Origin: Massilia oculi
GTDB lineage: Bacteria > Pseudomonadota > Gammaproteobacteria > Burkholderiales > Burkholderiaceae_D
Assembly (NCBI RefSeq): GCF_003143515.1
Contig: NZ_CP029343.1
Location: 2,666,001 to 2,730,000, forward strand
Reading direction: 5' to 3'
DNA: 64,000 nt
Under the pieces are notes generated by a model. That model had not been told where the DNA came from, searched no databases, and saw only the letters and a program-made list of their open reading frames with translations. Positions 59,253 to 64,000 of the stretch are shown one piece after another. Every line of letters begins with the position of its first letter. Position 1 is the first letter of the stretch. Position numbers and translations under genes: made by a program.

Positions 59253-61016
59253 TCAGGCCGCCAGCTCGATGTCGGCGCCGCCATCGGCGTCGTTGCCGGG
59301 AAGCGCCACATTGAGCAGGGTGCGCAGCCGGTACAGGCGTTGCCGGTAATTTCCTTCCGGCCCGGTCGGGCCGCAGTCGACCTGTTCGAACAGCCGCACG
59401 ATGCGGTCCAGCGCCTCGCGCTCCTGCGCCGATTCCACCATCACCAGGCGCCGCTTGCTGCGCCCGTAGCTGGCGCGGATGTCGATGACGAGGCAATGGC
59501 CCTGGTCGGCGGCGCCCACGTCCAGCAATAGCGCCTCGGCGCGCGACAGGCCGAACAGCGCCGCCAGCTCGATGCGCGCGGCCAGCAAGGGATGCGCCGC
59601 CAGCGCATCGGCATGGCTGGCCAGCAGCCGTCCGGTCTCGGTGTATGGCGCGGCCGTGGCGCGCGGCGCGATCTTGCGCAGCAACTCGACGGCCTCCGGC
59701 GCGCCCTGGGCCGCCGCCAGCTGCAGCCAGTACACGGCGCGCACGTCGTTGTTCTCGTTTTCGCGGCGCGCGCGCCAGGCATTGTGGCCGCATTCGAGCT
59801 GGGCATCGCGATACCCCATCTCGGCGGCCCGCTCCAGGTAGCGCTGGGCATCGGCCACGTTACGCTGCGAAAACTCGGGCTTGATATAGATGCGCGACAG
59901 CGCATACCAGGCCTCGGCCAGGCCCTGCTCTCCGGCCAGGTTCAGCCAGCGGATCGCTTTCTTGAAGTTGGCGACCTGCGTGTGGGCCACTTGCGCGTGG
60001 GCGACATGCGCGTAGGCGACATGCGCGTTGGCGACATGCGCGTGGACGACATGCGCGTGGGCGACATGCGCCTCCGCGACCTGGCCATTGACAGCCCCGC
60101 CGCCATTGCTGCAACGCCTGCCATCGACCCGCATGCGCGCGCAGCGCAGGCCCAGCGCCAGCTGAGCGTGGGCGTCATGCTCGGCCGCGGCAAGCTCCCA
60201 GAACACGGCGGGTTCGCCCGGCTGGCAGCGCGCCGCCGCGCCGGCGTCCAGGGCCGGCAGGCCGCTGACGCCAGCGAGCGCCGGGTCGAGCAGGCGCGCG
60301 CAGCGCGACAGCAGGGCGATCTCGTCGGGGGCGAAACGCCGCATTTCCCCCTGCTCGCCGCGTTCACCGACCAGCGCGCGCGCCTGCGGCAGCGCATGTT
60401 CCAGGTAATCGTCCCAGCGGCGCGCCGTCCATGCCTCGTCGAGCGCGGCATACTGCGCCGCGCCGGCGCCTTGGGGGCGCCGTGCCCGCTCCCGGGCCTG
60501 CTGGCCGGCCGGCGGGCGCTCGGCGGCGCCGGAAGCAGACGCCGGCCGCGCCGCCCCGCTCGACGGCGCCGACCGCATACCGGGGATGGCCGCAGGCTGC
60601 TTGCCCTGCCGCTGCGACAGCAGCCATTGCGCATGCGGGAAGCCGGCGCGCGCCGCGTCCTCGAGCGCCTGCACGGCCTTCGGATGCTGCTGGGATGACG
60701 CTGCCGCCGGATCGAGCACCAGCTGGGCAAACACCAGGCCGGCATGCAGGCTGCCGTCGTCATAGGCGCGCTCGTACCACTGGGCGACGGCGGTGGCGTG
60801 ATGCTGGGCGAGCTCAAGAGGGATATGGTTACCGATCAACTGCCAGGCAGATGGGCAGTCTTGTCGAGCCGCACGCTCGAGCCAGTGCAGCGCCGTCGGC
60901 AGGCTCTGCGGGAGTCCGGCGCTGCCGAACAAATACAGCTTGCCCAGCTCGAGCTGGGCCGCCACCTGCCCGGCGCGGGCGTTGCGAATGATCGCCAATT
61001 CTTCGCGGTTAGCCAT
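59253..61016 (-). CDS. Sel1-like repeat protein with a histidine-rich tandem repeat
   Basis: A 587-residue protein from ATG 61016 (MANREELAIIRNARAGQ). Two groups of Sel1/TPR-like helical repeats (residues ~15-115: AAQLELGKLYLFGSAGLPQSLPTALHWLERAA; residues ~350-450: AIRWLNLAGEQGLAEAWYALSRIYI) flank a low-complexity Ala/Pro/Arg linker. Between the linker and the second group sits a pentapeptide repeat of the form A-H-V-A-x, encoded by a 15-bp DNA repeat (59971-60075). No signal peptide is seen. Such proteins act as scaffolds, often in signalling; the partner is unknown. The frame is open upstream to 61325, but no earlier start has domain support. Confidence 0.8.
   Translation of the reverse strand: MANREELAIIRNARAGQVAAQLELGKLYLFGSAGLPQSLPTALHWLERAARQDCPSAWQLIGNHIPLELAQHHATAVAQWYERAYDDGSLHAGLVFAQLVLDPAAASSQQHPKAVQALEDAARAGFPHAQWLLSQRQGKQPAAIPGMRSAPSSGAARPASASGAAERPPAGQQARERARRPQGAGAAQYAALDEAWTARRWDDYLEHALPQARALVGERGEQGEMRRFAPDEIALLSRCARLLDPALAGVSGLPALDAGAAARCQPGEPAVFWELAAAEHDAHAQLALGLRCARMRVDGRRCSNGGGAVNGQVAEAHVAHAHVVHAHVANAHVAYAHVAHAQVAHTQVANFKKAIRWLNLAGEQGLAEAWYALSRIYIKPEFSQRNVADAQRYLERAAEMGYRDAQLECGHNAWRARRENENNDVRAVYWLQLAAAQGAPEAVELLRKIAPRATAAPYTETGRLLASHADALAAHPLLAARIELAALFGLSRAEALLLDVGAADQGHCLVIDIRASYGRSKRRLVMVESAQEREALDRIVRLFEQVDCGPTGPEGNYRQRLYRLRTLLNVALPGNDADGGADIELAA
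59971..60090. repeat. 15-bp tandem repeat inside the Sel1-like gene
   Basis: Seven units of GCGACATGCGCGTGG and close variants at 59971-60075, with a decayed eighth to 60090. Because 15 is a multiple of three, gain or loss of a unit keeps the frame and changes the number of A-H-V-A-x pentapeptides. Confidence 0.9.
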
Positions 61017-61518
61017 CGTTGGAAGACATAAAAAAGTGAGTCGGCAACACGCAGCGGCGACGGCATCACGATTGCCAGGCCTTGGCGCAAGCCGGCCTGG
61101 CGAGCTTGCCAATATACAAGGTATTGACAGGGCCTGTCGCCGCTCAGGCAAATCTGGCCAAAGTCTAAGCCGCTGTCGCCGTCGATTCGATTCGATTCCG
61201 GGCTGAGTTGACGGGGCACAAAGCTGGTTGAAGCGGATGAAACCGGCCACCGTCGCCGCACGACATCGGAACAGGCTCGCGGGTAGCCCGATGGAAGAAC
61301 GCCGCCGCCTCTTTCTCGGATGCAAAACGACCGCCTGGATGTCATGCGCGTGGCATACGTTTCAAAAATACAACAGCACGATTGGATTTATTAGCGATCT
61401 ACCAAGCGCGCCACTGATAATTGACCAAATAGCCAGCGCTGAAGCTTGAAACAATCGAGGTTACCCGACCGGCCTCGACGCTCTGCATGCGCTCACCTCG
61501 ATCCTGGAAACACCGATA
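61017..61518. other. Gene-free region between the Sel1-like gene and the first porin
   Basis: These 502 bases contain no supported gene. On the Sel1 side there is a leader hairpin (GCCAGGCC 61074-61081 and GGCCTGGC 61094-61101). The middle has an imperfect ATTCG tandem run (61196-61202 area). The stretch 61365-61440 is AT-rich and probably carries the porin promoter; I could not pick a confident -35/-10 pair. A 73-codon frame at 61228-61449 (+) has no family features and is not called. Confidence 0.5.
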
Positions 61519-62568
61519 ATGAAACCATCTCTCCTGGCTGTCGCACTGCTCGGCGCTTGCGCCGGCGCGGCCCATGCGCAGACGTCGGTGCAGGTCTACG
61601 GCAACCTCGATGCCGGCATCGTCAAGCGCAGCGGCGAGAACATCAGCATCGGCAAGCGCGCCGCCAACACCCTCGGCATCCGGGGCACCGAAGACCTGGG
61701 CAATGGTTTCAAAGCCCTGTTCCATCTTGAAATGCGCTATGAGCCGGATACCGGCAGCAGCGAGATCGGTCCTGGCGGCAACCAGCGCCAGCTATTCCAG
61801 GGCCAGAGCCGTGTCGGCCTGCAAGGCGACTTCGGCATGCTGCGCATCGGCCGCGGCCTGACTCCATTCCACGAGACCATCGGCAACTTCGAACCCTTCC
61901 ATGCGATCCCGACCGCGGGCGGCTTCTATACCGACCTGAGCGTTGCCGGCTACAGCTCGCAGCCGCTCGACCCGGTCGGCGCATCGAGCAACCGCTGGTC
62001 GAACGCCATCTGGTACAACTCACCGGTCACCAACGGCTTCCAGCTCAACACCGCGATCGCGACGAAGGAAAACAACGGCGGCGTCGCCGTGATCGGCCGC
62101 GGCAGCGCCGGCGCGCCCCAGTATCCGGCCGGCGCCGAAGCCTCGGCCAATCCGTTCTCGGTCTCGGCCACCTACAACAACGGCCCCGCCGCCCTGATGG
62201 CGGCCTATGAACGCAATGCGATCGAATCGAAGGTCTGGTCGGTCGGCGCCGCGGTCCAGGCGACTCCGGAACTCAAGCTCATGGGCACGTTCACCAGGCT
62301 GGACGAAGACCATACCCGGGTCTTCAACAACGATACGACCTCGTGGGTGCTGGGCGCCAACTATGCGCTGGGCCCGGGCAGGTTCCTGGCGGGCTATGGC
62401 CAGAAAGATACCGACGGCCTGGAGAAGGTCAGGCAGCTGTCGCTGGGCTATGAATACAGCCTGTCGAAGCGAACCTATCTGTACATCGACGCCTCGCGCA
62501 AGAAGGGCCTGCTGACCAGGCCAGGCAGCGTCAACCAATACGACATCGGCATCAACCACGCGTTCTGA
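61519..62568 (+). CDS. Trimeric general porin (Gram-negative porin family), first of two
   Basis: A 349-residue outer-membrane protein with a signal peptide (cleavage at AHA-QT). VQVYGNLDAGI and LGIRGTEDLGNGFKALFHLEMRY form the typical start of betaproteobacterial porins, and LGYEYSLSKRTYLYIDASRKK and the terminal ...NHAF (aromatic last residue for BAM assembly) the typical end. Sixteen beta-strands are expected. It admits small hydrophilic solutes; specificity cannot be read. A second porin gene follows 145 bases later. Confidence 0.93.
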   Translation: MKPSLLAVALLGACAGAAHAQTSVQVYGNLDAGIVKRSGENISIGKRAANTLGIRGTEDLGNGFKALFHLEMRYEPDTGSSEIGPGGNQRQLFQGQSRVGLQGDFGMLRIGRGLTPFHETIGNFEPFHAIPTAGGFYTDLSVAGYSSQPLDPVGASSNRWSNAIWYNSPVTNGFQLNTAIATKENNGGVAVIGRGSAGAPQYPAGAEASANPFSVSATYNNGPAALMAAYERNAIESKVWSVGAAVQATPELKLMGTFTRLDEDHTRVFNNDTTSWVLGANYALGPGRFLAGYGQKDTDGLEKVRQLSLGYEYSLSKRTYLYIDASRKKGLLTRPGSVNQYDIGINHAF

Positions 62569-62713
62569 GCGCTCCTGTTCCATGTAGTGTTTTCACAACG
62601 TCTGATCGTCCCCAGCGCATCCGCGAACGAGCGTTCTGTACAGTGCGCCATGGCAATGGCATATTGCTTGGGCGAGCGCACGCATCGCAATAAGAAAATA
62701 ATATGGAGACACG

Positions 62714-63994
62714 ATGAAGAAAAGCCTGATCGCCGGCCTGCTCGGCGCGACGTTTGCATGCTCCGCCCTGGCCCAGACCAGTATCCAGATCTACGGCATC
62801 GCCGATGCCGGCGTGATGTGGCAAAAGGGTGGCCCGACCAAGGTCTATAGCGGCGGCGCCGACGGCTCGCGCCTCGGCATCCGGGGTAGCGAAGACCTCG
62901 GCAATGGCTACAAGGCCATCTTCAATCTCGAGGCCCGTGTCGAACTCGATAACGGTTCGCAGCAGCCGGCCCTGATGAACGACAATCCGGGCGTCTACCT
63001 GCTGCGCGGCATGAACCAGATTCCACAAGCCATCCGCGACCGCCTGCAGGCGGCGATCCAGCCGCCGGGCGCGCCGGCCGTCAACCAGGAAAAAGCCCTG
63101 TTCGACCGCACCTCGATGGTCGGCCTGATCACCCCGATCGGCGCCGTGATGCTGGGCCGCATGTACACCCCGGGCTACGAGGTGTTCAACATGGCCGACG
63201 CCTTCGAATCGGGCACCGCCGGCACCTGGGGCCACATCACCGGCGGCACCGCCGGCTTCACCGCGCTGGGCGCCGACATCCGCTCGCAGGAATCGGTCCA
63301 GTACCGCATCGCCCTGCCGAACGGCCTGGGCGGCTCGGTGATGTATGGCGCGCGCAATTCCGGCTATCTCGGCCGCTACAAGAAATTCCGCGGTGGCGCC
63401 ATCACCTACAAGGCCAATGGCTTCGACGTCGGCATCGGCTACAACCACGGTTACGACATGCAGAACCGTCCGAGCCTGCGCACCACGACGGTGGGCGGTT
63501 CCTACACCCTGGGCGAGCGCTGGAAATTCTTCGCCGGCTTCCACAGCCAGCGCAACCAGAATTCGGCGTTGCTGCCCGATTACCTGGACGGATGGAAGCA
63601 GGCCGTGGTGCCGGCGCTGATCGCGCAAGGCGTGCCCGAGGGCACCCGGAATGCCCTCCTCGGCATTTTCCAGACGAATATCAGGGCCAACACCCAGCAG
63701 GATGCCAACAGCTACCAGGTCGGCGCCCATTACAAGATCGGCAACGGCCGCATCGTGGCTTCGTACGCGCACCAGAACGACCGCACGGCATCCAACAGCG
63801 ACGCCAACCTGTATGCGGTGGGCTACAACTACTTCCTGTCCAAGCGCACCGACCTGTACACCGCGCTCGCCTTCATCAAGAACGACAACGAGGCGCAGTA
63901 TTCGCCGGGCACCTCGGGCAACCCGGGCGGCTTCACCGAAGCGCCGGGCGCCGATGGCCGCGCCCTGCAGCTGGGTGTCCGCCACCGCTTCTGA
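62714..63994 (+). CDS. Trimeric general porin (Gram-negative porin family), second of two
   Basis: A 426-residue porin, longer than the first by about 75 residues. It has a signal peptide (cleavage at ALA-QT), IQIYGIADAGVMW, LGIRGSEDLGNGYKAIFNLEARVEL, an unusual insertion around residues 80-125 (LMNDNPGVYLLRGMNQIPQA onward) that probably forms a long loop, and a C-terminal ...VRHRF ending. GGAG lies nine bases before ATG 62714. The long loop may narrow the channel or bind a partner; its role is unknown. Six bases remain after the stop before the window ends. Confidence 0.93.
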   Translation: MKKSLIAGLLGATFACSALAQTSIQIYGIADAGVMWQKGGPTKVYSGGADGSRLGIRGSEDLGNGYKAIFNLEARVELDNGSQQPALMNDNPGVYLLRGMNQIPQAIRDRLQAAIQPPGAPAVNQEKALFDRTSMVGLITPIGAVMLGRMYTPGYEVFNMADAFESGTAGTWGHITGGTAGFTALGADIRSQESVQYRIALPNGLGGSVMYGARNSGYLGRYKKFRGGAITYKANGFDVGIGYNHGYDMQNRPSLRTTTVGGSYTLGERWKFFAGFHSQRNQNSALLPDYLDGWKQAVVPALIAQGVPEGTRNALLGIFQTNIRANTQQDANSYQVGAHYKIGNGRIVASYAHQNDRTASNSDANLYAVGYNYFLSKRTDLYTALAFIKNDNEAQYSPGTSGNPGGFTEAPGADGRALQLGVRHRF

Positions 63995-64000
63995 CGCCTG

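Noticed and set aside
59971..60090. Possible CRISPR array
   Set aside because: The 15-base units are directly adjacent with no unique spacers, lie inside a coding frame and have no cas genes nearby.
61228..61449. A 73-codon frame before the first porin
   Set aside because: No ribosome-binding site, no recognisable features, and it runs into the likely porin promoter region.

Overview
The window looks like chromosomal DNA of a GC-rich betaproteobacterium, most likely Oxalobacteraceae (Massilia or a close relative). This rests on protein sequence character, the GC-rich third positions, and the tRNA-Tyr/Gly/Thr - tuf - tRNA-Trp - secE-nusG-rplKAJL-rpoBC gene order. Most of the window is ordinary housekeeping sequence. 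One accessory segment lies between about 28 and 36 kb.

Layout. 1-4.5 kb: two M28-type peptidase genes, the first cut by the window edge and carrying His-His where the catalytic Glu pair is expected, then an alpha/beta hydrolase. 4.5-5.1 kb: sodC. 5.4-19.7 kb, minus strand: tRNA-Tyr, tRNA-Gly, tRNA-Thr, tuf, tRNA-Trp, secE, nusG, rplK, rplA, rplJ, rplL, rpoB, rpoC, with two strong sigma70-type promoters, an L10 leader and a rpoC terminator. 20-24.4 kb: a signalling pair (degenerate receiver-TPR protein and HDOD-GAF protein) and a membrane J-domain protein. 24.5-27.9 kb: a MidA-like methyltransferase diverging from a folate/tRNA-thiolation operon (pteridine-reductase-like SDR, folB, ttcA).

Accessory segment. 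A membrane acyltransferase-like protein and a histidine phosphatase are followed by a nested mobile locus at 29954-32541. It contains a RAYT-type Y1 transposase gene inside a 25-bp perfect inverted repeat, broken by a 1104-bp IS481-type insertion sequence with a 6-bp target duplication. Truncated copies of the RAYT 3' end are stacked on the left. The locus is bounded by a 173-bp duplication of the phosphatase 3' end. A LuxR-type regulator, a subtilisin-like protease without a signal peptide and a small lipoprotein follow.

36-45 kb: secreted M14 and S41 peptidases, a large fused indolepyruvate ferredoxin oxidoreductase with a divergent Lrp-type regulator, and a GNAT acetyltransferase. 45-51.6 kb, minus strand: diguanylate cyclase, cca, a glutathione S-transferase, an NAD(P)-binding epimerase-like protein and a soluble lytic transglycosylase. 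51.7-56.4 kb: one-carbon/methyl-cycle genes (5-formyl-THF cyclo-ligase, metF, a holin-like membrane protein, ahcY with an SAH riboswitch, metK). metF, ahcY and metK together supply methionine, make SAM and remove SAH. 56.5-59.2 kb: two lipid-A-type acyltransferases and dapF. 59.2-64 kb: a Sel1-like repeat protein with an in-frame 15-bp tandem repeat, and two trimeric porins.

A family of short palindromic repeats (core GTTCCCGCnnnGCGGGAAC, often as inverted pairs) lies in several intergenic regions, including rpoB-rpoC and rplA-rplJ. One copy sits inside the variable hairpin of the ahcY SAH riboswitch, which I regard as the most interesting observation here. No CRISPR array, prophage or complete defence system was recognised.
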